From: Liquorilactobacillus ghanensis DSM 18630
GTDB lineage: Bacteria; Bacillota; Bacilli; Lactobacillales; Lactobacillaceae
Direction of reading: 5' to 3'
DNA: 64,000 nt
NCBI RefSeq assembly: GCF_001435235.1
Contig: NZ_AZGB01000027.1
Location: 98,939 to 162,938, forward strand
The notes beneath the pieces were generated by a model. That model made no database searches. It was not told where the DNA came from and saw only the letters and a program-made list of their open reading frames with translations. Of this stretch, positions 17,595 through 26,349 are shown piece by piece. A program made the position numbers and the translations under genes. Numbering within the stretch: the first letter of the stretch is position 1; every line of letters starts with the position of its first letter.

Positions 17595-18077
17595 TTAATT
17601 CAATCCTTCTTGAAGTACTAACTGCAGTCGTTGATTCAAAGCATGTGACTGCTGCAAAATCTGTTCAAACTCTTTGGCTGAATCACCAATTAATCTTGCT
17701 TGCAAATGTTCAATCTTTTCGCGCAATTTTTTGAATCGCTTGATTGCCATCGGCGTCATTTTCAAAATCCACCGGCGCCGATCAGCTGTTGATCGTTCTT
17801 TGAGCAGCCATTCCTTTTGAATTAGTTTCTGCGTAACTGGCGTCAACGTGTTATTATCCAAATCCAATGTTTGGCAAACATCAGCCAAGGAACAATTAGG
17901 CTGCCGTGCTACATTCAACAAAACCATATATTGTAAATACGTTAATTCATCGTCTTGCAGCACCAAAGCATACAACTGATGGAAATAACGATTAGTAGTA
18001 TAAACACTCAAACATAATTCATCATAAAAATCCGCCGACTTTGTGATAATTTCCGCCTCCTCAACTATAGGTCGCAT
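17595..18077 (-). CDS. MarR/OhrR-family redox-sensing regulator
   Basis: Winged-helix regulator of about 150-160 residues. The N terminus has ELCLSVYTTNR, aligning with LCFxLYxxSR of OhrR, so Cys22 is in the position of the peroxide-sensing cysteine. LTYLQYMVLLNV, LDNNTLTPVTQKL and RSTADRRRW correspond to the OhrR recognition helix and wing. The start is uncertain: the ATG at 18077 has no ribosome binding site, whereas GAGGAGG stands five bases before an in-frame ATT (18050), directly followed by ATC. Starting there would put the cysteine at residue 13, close to position 15 in B. subtilis OhrR. It probably controls itself and the downstream reductase. Confidence 0.82.
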   Translation of the reverse strand: MRPIVEEAEIITKSADFYDELCLSVYTTNRYFHQLYALVLQDDELTYLQYMVLLNVARQPNCSLADVCQTLDLDNNTLTPVTQKLIQKEWLLKERSTADRRRWILKMTPMAIKRFKKLREKIEHLQARLIGDSAKEFEQILQQSHALNQRLQLVLQEGLN

Positions 18078-18103
18078 ACGATGCTTTTAATTTAACATGT
18101 TTA

Positions 18104-18130
18104 TTAAATAAAAGCAAGATTTTTATTTAA
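18104..18130. promoter_or_regulatory. Candidate operator of the OhrR-like regulator
   Basis: Perfect 10-bp arms TTAAATAAAA and TTTTATTTAA flank a 7-base centre, 27 bases before the annotated regulator start. Its position in the promoter zone suggests autoregulation. It does not match the B. subtilis ohr operator closely. Confidence 0.5.
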
Positions 18131-18286
18131 GCGCTAATTTACACAAAATATCTGACTCATCACATTTTTAATGTAATTTGCTTTGCAGCAATTATTCATT
18201 ATATTTACATTCGTAAATTCTTATGATATATTTAATTTATAGTAAGCGTTTACATTATAGGCGAATAAAGCTGGAGGTGGCTTAAT

Positions 18287-19321
18287 TTGAAAAAATATCG
18301 TGTAATTGTTTGGGGATTAGGCAACGTTGGACGGGCAGCAATCAGAATGATTATTAACAGTCAACAACTGGAATTAGTTGGTGCTGTAGATGTTGATCCA
18401 CAAAAAATTGGAAAAGATGCTGGTGAAATTTTTGGTTTTAAAAAAACTGGAATCTCTGTTTCTGATAAACTTGACACAATAATCAAAACAGTCAATGCCG
18501 ATGTTGTCTTAGACTATACTCCCTTGGTGCGGGATGAAAAAGGCTGTTTTTCTCCCAGTGCTCAAGAAATTATTCATGTTTTACAACTCAAGCAAAATGT
18601 TATTACTACCCTACCAATTTATTTTTCTCAAGCAACTGATCCGCAAATGTTTAATGAAATTGACACGATCGCTAAACAAAACAACGTCTCTTACTTGCCT
18701 TCGGGATTACTTCCGGGAGCATATGCATCTTATATTCCCGTAATCTTGGCTGGAATTATGGGACAAGTCAATAAAATCATTGTTCAGTCCGGCGAAGACG
18801 ATCAAAATAATACTTCCAGTTGGGTTAAAGTTTTCGGATATGGAATGGATCCTGAAAAATTCCCGCATGAACGTTTAACCCAAGGAATTGTTTCTTACTA
18901 TGTATCAGGCGTTTATGAAATCGGCAAACGACTTGGATATACATTTGATGAAGTTAAAACTAAACATGATTATTTTACTGCCCCCACGGACTTGCATCCC
19001 AAATTTGGTCTTGTGAAATCAGGTACTATTTATGGTCATCGCTTTACTATGACTGGTGTCGTTAATGGTCAAGAAAAAGTTTCTTTAATCTATGTTCATA
19101 AAATTTGTGATGATCTCATCAAGGAACCTCAAATTGATAACAAAATTATAATTAATGGTATTCCTTCGAGTCTTGATATCTCGATTAACGGCATGATGCC
19201 ACTTGATGAAAGCTATGCAACTAGTGCTGCACCAACTGTAAATGCTATTCCACAAGTTGTAACTGGTCCGGCTGGTTATCTGCAAGCTTTGGATCTGCCA
19301 GCTATCGTACCCGTCGTCTAG
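18287..19321 (+). CDS. NAD(P)-dependent dehydrogenase, dihydrodipicolinate reductase-like
   Basis: 344 residues from a TTG start with GGAGGTGG seven bases upstream. The N-terminal Rossmann fold has VWGLGNVGRAA. The arrangement and the motifs DVVLDYTP, LPSGLLPGAYASYIP and VNGQEKVSL resemble the DapB-like group that includes 2,4-diaminopentanoate dehydrogenase, not true DapB (about 250 residues with a HHxxKxDAPSGTA motif, absent here). An amino-acid-derived amine or imine is a plausible substrate, but it cannot be named. It is a single gene with its own terminator. Confidence 0.65.
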   Translation: MKKYRVIVWGLGNVGRAAIRMIINSQQLELVGAVDVDPQKIGKDAGEIFGFKKTGISVSDKLDTIIKTVNADVVLDYTPLVRDEKGCFSPSAQEIIHVLQLKQNVITTLPIYFSQATDPQMFNEIDTIAKQNNVSYLPSGLLPGAYASYIPVILAGIMGQVNKIIVQSGEDDQNNTSSWVKVFGYGMDPEKFPHERLTQGIVSYYVSGVYEIGKRLGYTFDEVKTKHDYFTAPTDLHPKFGLVKSGTIYGHRFTMTGVVNGQEKVSLIYVHKICDDLIKEPQIDNKIIINGIPSSLDISINGMMPLDESYATSAAPTVNAIPQVVTGPAGYLQALDLPAIVPVV

Positions 19322-19347
19322 GTTAATTAAACAATTAATAAAAATTA

Positions 19348-19381
19348 GAACCTGAGCATACAGCATGCAGGTTCTTTTTTT
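19348..19381 (+). terminator. Intrinsic terminator
   Basis: GAACCTG and CAGGTTC form a stem around a 13-base loop, followed by seven T. Confidence 0.9.
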
Positions 19382-19504
19382 GCCTTTCTTTTCAAAAAAT
19401 TATTTTTTCACTAGTTTGCTTTACAAACTAGTATTAAACTGATAAGTTAATAGTATGTTAAGCAAGTTAGAAGTGCATTTGCATATTAAAGAAGATGATC
19501 ATCT

Positions 19505-19843
19505 ATGATACAAGATATTTCAAGTCAAATTTTAAAGGGCATTTTACAAGGCATTATGTTGTTGATTCTTGATCAGCAGCCGGAATACGGTTATGGACTT
19601 GGCAGAAAACTCAATGATTATGGGCTAGTCGCCATACCTAAAGGAACAATTTATCCTTTATTAACAACTATGGAAAAGCGCGGACTAATTGAAGGGAGGA
19701 TACAGTCCTCACCAGCCGGACCTGATCGTAAATATTACTTTATTACAGCTGCTGGAATAACAGCCAAAAATGAGTTTACTAATGAGTGGCGCCAGCTTGA
19801 AAATGTCGTTAATAAATTATTAGACAAGGAGTCTAAAAAATGA
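19505..19843 (+). CDS. PadR-family transcriptional regulator
   Basis: 112 residues. The PadR winged helix is evident in LILDQQPEYGYGLGRKLND, IPKGTIYPLLTTMEKRGLIEG and GPDRKYYFITAAG. It overlaps the following membrane-protein gene by four bases (ATGA), so the two are coupled. PadR proteins with such partners commonly control the membrane protein itself or an efflux function. Confidence 0.9.
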   Translation: MIQDISSQILKGILQGIMLLILDQQPEYGYGLGRKLNDYGLVAIPKGTIYPLLTTMEKRGLIEGRIQSSPAGPDRKYYFITAAGITAKNEFTNEWRQLENVVNKLLDKESKK

Positions 19844-20670
19844 AATCATCCCTATTAATTGAAAAAAATAATCAATTACGTCTAAAATTAGACCCTCAAA
19901 ACAAGAAATTTTATGATGATTTATTAGTTTACATTCGGATTAAAGGACTCGTTCATGATGAACATGCTATCGAAACGGCTCTAATAACAATTTTAGAAGA
20001 CCTGCTAGACGCCCAAACTGACGGGATACCAGCAGAACAATATTTTGGTAAAAACACGCAGAGCTTGGCAAATGACCTAATAACTGCTATCCCGGTTAAA
20101 CCTTTTGAATTAATTAAATTATTATTAGTTGCCATTTCAACATATTTTTTAGTCGTCTTTTTACCAACTTTGGTTAATCCACAGACACCAGTTGACCTGG
20201 GAAACATTATTTTGGTAAGCATTTATGTGTCTTTAGTAGTCCTTGGAATTTTGAAGTACATCGGTAATACAATTTATCCGCAAAAAAGGCTTGTAAATCA
20301 TAAAATAATCAAATTTTTCATTTTATTGTTCTCATGCATGCTGATACTTGCACCGATTTTTTTAATTAACATTTTCGTTAAAACACCCTTTCGATTTTAC
20401 TTGCCCGCTTGGCCTGGTATCGGTGTAATTTTAATTTTCACTATTCTAGGCTTACTTTGGTTTATGAAACAAACCGAAAAGAAACCTTTTTTGCCGTTTG
20501 TTACTTTTCTGTTGGCAGTTGCTTTTTTAGGCGTTGCCATGCGTTTACCATTAATTGGTGATTATCTAACCAATACTCAGCTAGGACATTATCTAAGCGC
20601 TGGCTTTTTAATAATTTTTCTGTTAATTTTTAAGCTATTGAGTTTTTTAACTGTCAAAGATTTAAAATAG
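19840..20670 (+). CDS. Membrane protein paired with PadR
   Basis: 276 residues. The first ~90 residues are soluble and helical (LDPQNKKFYDDLLVYIRI..., AEQYFG), similar in layout to the HAAS-type domains found beside PadR regulators. About six hydrophobic segments follow (residues ~92-110, 122-140, 155-177, 187-205, 215-235, 245-265). Its role is unknown. Translational coupling to padR suggests the two form a sensing or response pair. Confidence 0.6.
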   Translation: MKSSLLIEKNNQLRLKLDPQNKKFYDDLLVYIRIKGLVHDEHAIETALITILEDLLDAQTDGIPAEQYFGKNTQSLANDLITAIPVKPFELIKLLLVAISTYFLVVFLPTLVNPQTPVDLGNIILVSIYVSLVVLGILKYIGNTIYPQKRLVNHKIIKFFILLFSCMLILAPIFLINIFVKTPFRFYLPAWPGIGVILIFTILGLLWFMKQTEKKPFLPFVTFLLAVAFLGVAMRLPLIGDYLTNTQLGHYLSAGFLIIFLLIFKLLSFLTVKDLK

Positions 20671-20683
20671 TTGTCAAAAAATT

Positions 20684-20720
20684 GCCTATCAGTCCCTTTA
20701 TTAACTGATAGGCAGTTTTT
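20684..20720. terminator. Bidirectional terminator
   Basis: GCCTATCAGT (20684-20693) and ACTGATAGGC (20704-20713) pair perfectly around a 10-base loop. T runs are present on both strands, serving the convergent genes on each side. Confidence 0.9.
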
Positions 20721-20724
20721 AACT

Positions 20725-21279
20725 TCATTTGCTCCAATCATTTATCAATTGTGTATACACAACCAAATCGTGAAACTCTTTCCCTGAATAAAGCTGTTCT
20801 TTAAGAACTGCTTCTTTACTAAAACCCAGTCGTCTCGCAACTGCCTGACTAGCCAAATTTTCATTATCAGCCTGAATGATAATCTTATGCAACGACCAAT
20901 CAGCAAAAGCTGTTTTTATCAAGCGTTTAACAGTTTCTGTCATAATTCCTCTACCTTGAAAATCGCTAGACAACCAGTAACCCACTTCCGCACGCCGATT
21001 TTCCCAATCAATATTATGCAGATCTGCCATTCCAGCAGCTGTTTTATTAATAACAATTACCAGCTCCAATAGCTTATTCTGAATAACTTGTTCGCGAGCA
21101 TAGTTGATAAAATTTTCTTCATCCTTAATCGAGTTAGTTGCCTTAGTCCATGGCATCCAACGCTCAAGTTCTTGCCGATCATGTTCAATTGCTTGAAAAA
21201 GGTCAGTGGCCTGCCTTTTATCCGGTAATGTCAACTTAATTTGGTCATTGCCTAAAGTAAACTCTGCATAGGTAAACAA
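20725..21279 (-). CDS. GNAT N-acetyltransferase (RimJ/RimL type)
   Basis: 184 residues from a TTG preceded by AAAGGAG. The acetyl-CoA loop region VGYWLSSDFQGRGIMTETVKRLI and the downstream ADNENLASQAVARRLGFSKE are characteristic of the RimJ/RimL subgroup that acetylates protein N termini or small amines. The substrate cannot be told. It stands alone between terminators. Confidence 0.85.
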   Translation of the reverse strand: MFTYAEFTLGNDQIKLTLPDKRQATDLFQAIEHDRQELERWMPWTKATNSIKDEENFINYAREQVIQNKLLELVIVINKTAAGMADLHNIDWENRRAEVGYWLSSDFQGRGIMTETVKRLIKTAFADWSLHKIIIQADNENLASQAVARRLGFSKEAVLKEQLYSGKEFHDLVVYTQLINDWSK

Positions 21280-21593
21280 AAAATCACTCCTTTTTTAATA
21301 GTTTATAGTTATAATAGTTTTTTGTCACCGTTTATTTATTCGGTTTTAAATGTGTGTCGTACCCTCACCTATAAAATTACATTGATTAAAATTCTACAAG
21401 AAGAAAGTTTACCAAAAAAGATTGGACAAAATGAAGTTTTTGCCCAATCTTTTACAAATTAGTATCCAACTTTCCCTTAATAACACTGCTGACAAAATTA
21501 ACTCGATTTAAACACAAAACTCTATTAATAGTTTTACTTATCAGTTTTGATTTACCTTACCACACTAAAATATTTATTCTGGCAATTTGAAAT
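21280..21593. other. Intergenic region between acetyltransferase and glyA
   Basis: About 310 bases with no ORF. It contains one inverted repeat, listed separately. No riboswitch consensus was recognised. Confidence 0.5.
21414..21454. terminator. Terminator downstream of glyA
   Basis: AAAAGATTGG (21416-21425) and CCAATCTTTT (21443-21452) form a 10-bp stem around a 17-base loop. The minus strand gives a run of T after the stem, suiting glyA. Confidence 0.6.
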
Positions 21594-22847
21594 TTATCTA
21601 ATAGCATCCGGTGCATACAACGGATGAGCATCAGTCAAAGCTTTGACCTGCTGAGAAACAGCTTCCAAAACGGCTTTGTCTTCTGGTGCGCTCAAAACTT
21701 TTACGATCAATTCTGCAACTTGCCGAGCTTCATTTTCATCAAAACCACGACTAGTAATTGCTGGGGTTCCCAAACGAATCCCGCTAGCTTTGAATGGGCT
21801 TAACGTTTCGAAAGGAATCGTATTCTTATTGACTGTAATATGCACTGAATCTAAAACATTCTGTGCTTGTTTGCCATTTAAGCCGAAACCACGAATATCA
21901 ACCAGCATTAAGTGATTATCAGTACCTCCGGAAATAATCCGTGCTTTGGGATGATCAGCAAAAACTTGAGCCATAGCTTGCGCATTCTTAATAATCTGTT
22001 GACTGTAATCCTTAAAATCCGGTTGCAAAGCTTCATAAAAAGCTGCTGCCTTACCAGCGATTACATGTTCCAGCGGTCCACCTTGTAAACCTGGGAAAAT
22101 TGCGCTATTAATTTTTTTAGCTATTTGCGGATCGTTAGTCAGCAACATCCCGCCACGTGGTCCGCGTAAAGTTTTATGAGTCGTCGTTGTTGTAATATCA
22201 GCGTATGGCACTGGACTCGGATGCAGTCCCGCTGCCACTAGACCAGCAATATGCGCCATATCCACCATTAATTTTGCACCAACTGCATCCGCAATTTCAC
22301 GAAACTTGGCAAAATCAATAATTCTTGAATAAGCACTTGCTCCAGCTACGATTAATTTTGGTTGATGTTTTTTTGCCAACTCAGCGATTGCTGCGTAATC
22401 TAATTTTTCAGTTTTTCTGTCTACCCCATAAGCAACAAAATGGTAAGTTCGGCCACTGAAATTAACTGGGGAGCCGTGTGTTAGATGTCCGCCAGCTGTC
22501 AAATCCATTCCCAAAACTGTATCGCCCGGTTCAATTAATGCTTGATAAGCTGCTGCATTAGCCTGCGATCCGGAATGTGGTTGAACATTGGCAAATTTCG
22601 CTCCAAATAATTTTTTTGCCCGGTCAATTGCCAAACTCTCAACAACATCTATGTACTCACAGCCGCCATAATAACGTTTACCTGGATAGCCTTCAGCATA
22701 TTTATTAGTCAAGACACTGCCTTGAGCCGCTAAAACTGCTTTGGAAACTATATTTTCTGAAGCAATCAGTTCCAAATTTCCCTGTTGCCGTTCTTCTTCA
22801 TGCTTAATTGCGTCCCATAGTGCTGGATCATCTTTTCTGAAATCCAT
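21594..22847 (-). CDS. glyA: Serine hydroxymethyltransferase
   Basis: Transfers the C3 unit of serine to tetrahydrofolate, giving glycine and methylene-THF (PLP enzyme, cytoplasm). Visible motifs are [11 protein letters not shown] near residue 26, [37 protein letters not shown] and the PLP lysine in [15 protein letters not shown] near residue 224. The start at 22847 follows GGAAGGTGA; a GTG three codons earlier overlaps that site. The length of 417 residues is normal. A TACAAT -10 box lies about 35 bases upstream. Confidence 0.97.
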   Translation of the reverse strand: MDFRKDDPALWDAIKHEEERQQGNLELIASENIVSKAVLAAQGSVLTNKYAEGYPGKRYYGGCEYIDVVESLAIDRAKKLFGAKFANVQPHSGSQANAAAYQALIEPGDTVLGMDLTAGGHLTHGSPVNFSGRTYHFVAYGVDRKTEKLDYAAIAELAKKHQPKLIVAGASAYSRIIDFAKFREIADAVGAKLMVDMAHIAGLVAAGLHPSPVPYADITTTTTHKTLRGPRGGMLLTNDPQIAKKINSAIFPGLQGGPLEHVIAGKAAAFYEALQPDFKDYSQQIIKNAQAMAQVFADHPKARIISGGTDNHLMLVDIRGFGLNGKQAQNVLDSVHITVNKNTIPFETLSPFKASGIRLGTPAITSRGFDENEARQVAELIVKVLSAPEDKAVLEAVSQQVKALTDAHPLYAPDAIR

Positions 22848-23215
22848 GAATATCACCTTCCTGCATTGAACTTACTAGCATTGTACCACACGCGTTAAGT
22901 CCGAAAACAGCTAAATCTTTATAGAATTGCAGCAAATGATAGCTAGCTTGCATACTATAACTTCCAGTAACTATTTAAAACAGTTTCCAAAGTAAATGCC
23001 AAGCTTTAATTTATTACTATAATCTAAGCTGGAACAGCAATTAAAGATTCGGCCGTGATGTTTCTAAAAAAACATCATCATTTTGGATATATTATGCTTA
23101 AGATTTTTCACAAACTTCGATATTTGACTAAAGCAACCGACAAAAAAGCTCTGGTTGACACATATTAATAGTCACTCGCTCATAAATCAGGTATACTGCG
23201 ATTGAGGTGATAAAA
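22848..23215. other. Divergent intergenic region glyA / aldo-keto reductase
   Basis: No ORF. GATGTTT and AAACATC (about 23057-23076) form a 7-bp hairpin without a T run. TTGACA occurs at ~23155 and TATACT at ~23192, but their spacing is too large to form one promoter. Confidence 0.4.
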
Positions 23216-24055
23216 GTGGAACAAAAATTTAAATTTGATAATGAATTGCTTGTTAATCGTCTAGGTTACGGTACTATGCAGCTGCCCGGTCAAGGAGTCT
23301 GGGGTCCTTCAGCTGATCCAGAAAATGCTGTTAAAGTAATTGAAACAGTAATTGACCATGGAGTCGATTTTATTGATACTGCCGATGCTTACGGCCCGTT
23401 ATTTGCTAATTTATATCTACGGCAAGCTCTAAAAAATCGCCCGGATAATCAGGTAATGGTTGCGACCAAGGTAGGTTTTACTCGGCAAGGGCCTGGTAAA
23501 TGGACTCCTAATGGTCGTCCTGAATATTTGCGGCAACAAGTTGAAATGAACTTATTTTCACTTGGCTTAGATCATATCGACCTTCTTCAACTCCACCGAA
23601 TCGATCCGACAGTTCCTTTAGCTGATCAACTAGGTGTACTGGCTGAAATGCAGCAAGAAGGCAAAATCAAACACATTGGATTAAGTCAAGTTTCAGTCAA
23701 AGAACTAGAAACTGCTCAAAAATTTGTTCCGATCGTTTCGGTACAGAACCGGTATAATTTAATTGACCGGCGTGATGAAGATGTTTTAGAGTATGCTGAA
23801 AAACATCATTTGGCTTTTATTCCATGGTTCCCACTAGCTACAGGAAAATTGACCAAAGGCGACTTATTGAGCTCAATTGCCAAGAAATACCAAGCCAGTC
23901 CAGCTCAAATTGCTCTTGCTTGGCTGCTTAAACGCAGTAAGGTAATTCTGCCAATTCCTGGCACCAAATCAGTTGAACACGCATTGCAAAATATTGCAGC
24001 AGCTAAAATTAAATTATCAAATGAAGATTTTAAGGCATTAACCAATTTAAAATAG
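23216..24055 (+). CDS. Aldo/keto reductase
   Basis: About 279 residues starting at a GTG a few bases after GAGGTGAT. The catalytic tetrad is visible: Asp in IDTADAYGP, Tyr in the same motif, Lys in VATKVGF and His in LLQLHRID. C-terminal IPGTKSVEHALQNI is the coenzyme-binding end typical of this superfamily. It likely reduces carbonyls with NADPH in the cytoplasm; the substrate is unknown. It is a monocistronic gene with a terminator. Confidence 0.9.
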   Translation: MEQKFKFDNELLVNRLGYGTMQLPGQGVWGPSADPENAVKVIETVIDHGVDFIDTADAYGPLFANLYLRQALKNRPDNQVMVATKVGFTRQGPGKWTPNGRPEYLRQQVEMNLFSLGLDHIDLLQLHRIDPTVPLADQLGVLAEMQQEGKIKHIGLSQVSVKELETAQKFVPIVSVQNRYNLIDRRDEDVLEYAEKHHLAFIPWFPLATGKLTKGDLLSSIAKKYQASPAQIALAWLLKRSKVILPIPGTKSVEHALQNIAAAKIKLSNEDFKALTNLK

Positions 24056-24068
24056 TCTTTATCAATTA

Positions 24069-24113
24069 AAAACGGCAAATCAACTCTTACATAGTTGGTT
24101 TTACCGTTTTTTT
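24069..24113. terminator. Intrinsic terminator
   Basis: AAAACGG ... CCGTTTTTTT with an inner AAATCAAC / GTTGGTTT pairing. It ends the aldo/keto reductase gene and faces the end of the glycerate kinase gene. Confidence 0.75.
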
Positions 24114-24115
24114 AT

Positions 24116-25267
24116 TTAGCTCTGTAATTTTTTTATTAAGCGGGCAACATTTTCAGCTGTCAGTGAAATGTCATGGGTAGCATCATTTAAAGCTCGCGGC
24201 AGACTTTTGGCACCAATTGGAGTTGTAAAAACAGCATCAATTCCGGTTGCTTGGCAAATCTCATTAATTCCAGGTCCAAGATTACCAGCTAGTGCAATTA
24301 CCGGAGCTTGCGGCACAATTTGCTTAGCAGCTTGAGCTACTCCAAAAGGTGTTTTCCCGAACTTAGTCTGCAGATCCACTTTACCTTCACCGGTTAAAAC
24401 AATATCAGCTTGCTGTAATTGCCGTTTTAACCCCGTATACTTAATCACTAAGTCAACACCATGACACATTTCAGCCTTAGTAAAGGCTAATAACCCCGCT
24501 CCCAAACCACCAGCTGCACCTGCTCCCGGTAATTCTACAACTTTGACTCCCAAATCTTGCTCAATAATTGCCGCATAATGCCGTAATGCATCATCTAATT
24601 GCTTAATTATGGCCGTCGTTGCTCCTTTTTGTGGTCCAAAGATCCATGAAGCTCCCTGCGGTCCAGTTAGTGGATTAGTCACGTCTGAAGCTATTTTGAT
24701 TTTTACTTTCTGCAAACGGGTGTCCAATGAACTAACATCGATCTTGGCTAGCTGCTTTAACGCTGCTCCTCCACGAGCCAGTTCTTGGCCTTGGCGATCC
24801 AACAAATGACCGCCCAAGGCTTGAAACATCCCCGCACCGCCATCATTAGTCGCGCTGCCGCCCAGTCCGATGATGATTTCACTGACATTTTGGTCTAAGG
24901 CTGCTGCGATCAGTTCCCCAGTTCCAAAAGTCGAAGTAATTCGCGGATCGCGTACTTGACGATTAACATATTGCAAGCCACTAGCAGCAGACATCTCAAT
25001 TACCGCTGTTTTTTTATTACCTAAAATACCATAATGTGCCGCAACTACCCGTCCCAACGGATCATGAACATTCGCCGTCAGTAGTCGTCCATTGGTGGCA
25101 TCAACTAACGATTGGACTGTCCCCTCGCCGCCATCTGCTTGCGGTATGACTCTAATTTCAGCTGCTGTTGCTGGAAATACACGACGAATACCAGTTGCCA
25201 TGGCTTTACCAGCCTGTTTAGCTGTCAGCGACCCCTTAAACGAATCGGGCGCAATTACAAATTTCAT
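24116..25267 (-). CDS. Glycerate kinase (GarK/GlxK family)
   Basis: Phosphorylates D-glycerate with ATP. Family signatures are MKFVIAPDSFKGSL at the N terminus, PQADGGEGTVQ, GTGELI, GLGGSATNDGGAGM and LTGEGKVDLQTKFGK. The length of 383 residues is right. The start at 25267 (MKFVIAP) is chosen because the family begins exactly there; GAGAGA upstream is a modest ribosome binding site. No glycerate or glycolate genes lie beside it. Confidence 0.92.
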   Translation of the reverse strand: MKFVIAPDSFKGSLTAKQAGKAMATGIRRVFPATAAEIRVIPQADGGEGTVQSLVDATNGRLLTANVHDPLGRVVAAHYGILGNKKTAVIEMSAASGLQYVNRQVRDPRITSTFGTGELIAAALDQNVSEIIIGLGGSATNDGGAGMFQALGGHLLDRQGQELARGGAALKQLAKIDVSSLDTRLQKVKIKIASDVTNPLTGPQGASWIFGPQKGATTAIIKQLDDALRHYAAIIEQDLGVKVVELPGAGAAGGLGAGLLAFTKAEMCHGVDLVIKYTGLKRQLQQADIVLTGEGKVDLQTKFGKTPFGVAQAAKQIVPQAPVIALAGNLGPGINEICQATGIDAVFTTPIGAKSLPRALNDATHDISLTAENVARLIKKLQS

Positions 25268-25333
25268 TTTCAATCTCTCTTTTTCCTTATTAATACATTT
25301 TTTCTGCAAACTAAAATTAGTTTAAACCATTAA

Positions 25334-26188
25334 CTACTTTCCCCACAAGAAATTAATCAAATAACGATCCACCTGTCGATTATTATGCAGTGCACTATGC
25401 TGCGCCTTCTTACCTTTGATCTTAATTTCATGATAAGATTTGCTGCGATTTTTGATCAAATAACCCAGTGATCTAGCTGATGCTATCGAAACCCGGCCAT
25501 CTGAATTACTCCCGTTTTCCAGGTCACCATAAATATTCAAGACTTCAGCCTGCTGAGGATAGTTCTGCCGTTTGGTTATCAAATATCGGTAATTGTCCGT
25601 TAAATGTTCTGGCCGGCCATTTGCTAATAATTTATTCCAATTAACGTGATCATTTAAGCCCAACACTCCATTAAATGAGCCCGCCAGCGCCACTTGCTTA
25701 GCTAACTTAGGCATTCCAGCCTGTAATTTTGGGTTTAAAATAAAGTTCATAAACGTGGTATTCCCCATCGAGTGCGCTACAAAATTATATTCTTTGAAAT
25801 GATGCAGTTTTTCTTCTGCTAAAATAACTTTGCGTACCCAAACGGCCGTCGTTTGGTAGTTACGGTTGCGATTAGCTGCCAAATTAATCTCAACCAGCGG
25901 ATTGCGGGTTTTTTTGCCCCAACCACTGCCGGTTAAAGTCACCTTCCCGTTTGCAGAAACATTTGCCCGCACAACTAATGATGCAGCGCCAGCTTTAACT
26001 GCACTGTCAGTCATTTGCTGTTCAGCTCGATAACTGCTGCTATAACCGTGCAAGAAAAAAGTTGGTGTCGCTGTTTGGCGGTATTTAGCTGCTGCTCGTG
26101 AACGACAGCTCTGCAAAAAAACAGCAACTAACGCGACTACTAAAACTACCCCACCAAATTCCAATATAACTTTTAATTTACCTTTCAT
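25334..26188 (-). CDS. Membrane-anchored DUF915 alpha/beta hydrolase
   Basis: 284 residues starting at an ATG after GAGGTGAGG. An N-terminal hydrophobic helix (residues ~8-28) anchors or exports it. The hydrolase fold shows TFFLHGYSSSYRAE (oxyanion region), the nucleophile Ser in FVAHSMGN, an Asp in DLENGSNSDGRV and the His in HSALHNN. DUF915 proteins are common cell-surface hydrolases of lactobacilli with unknown natural substrates. It sits next to the glycerate kinase gene without evident functional link. Confidence 0.85.
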   Translation of the reverse strand: MKGKLKVILEFGGVVLVVALVAVFLQSCRSRAAAKYRQTATPTFFLHGYSSSYRAEQQMTDSAVKAGAASLVVRANVSANGKVTLTGSGWGKKTRNPLVEINLAANRNRNYQTTAVWVRKVILAEEKLHHFKEYNFVAHSMGNTTFMNFILNPKLQAGMPKLAKQVALAGSFNGVLGLNDHVNWNKLLANGRPEHLTDNYRYLITKRQNYPQQAEVLNIYGDLENGSNSDGRVSIASARSLGYLIKNRSKSYHEIKIKGKKAQHSALHNNRQVDRYLINFLWGK

Positions 26189-26349
26189 CAACCTCACCTC
26201 ATCTAACAAAAAATCAGTTCATTAATTTATCATCTATAAGTCCAGCGCTAATTATACAATAAAACATCAACTTAGTTGACCAACCTAATTAAAACTTAGA
26301 AAACATGTTAGAATAATAATATTAAATAATCTTGTTTGAGGTGAAATAA

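Noticed and set aside
23050..23080. Terminator in the glyA / aldo-keto reductase gap
   Set aside because: A 7-bp hairpin exists but neither strand offers a T run, and no gene ends there.
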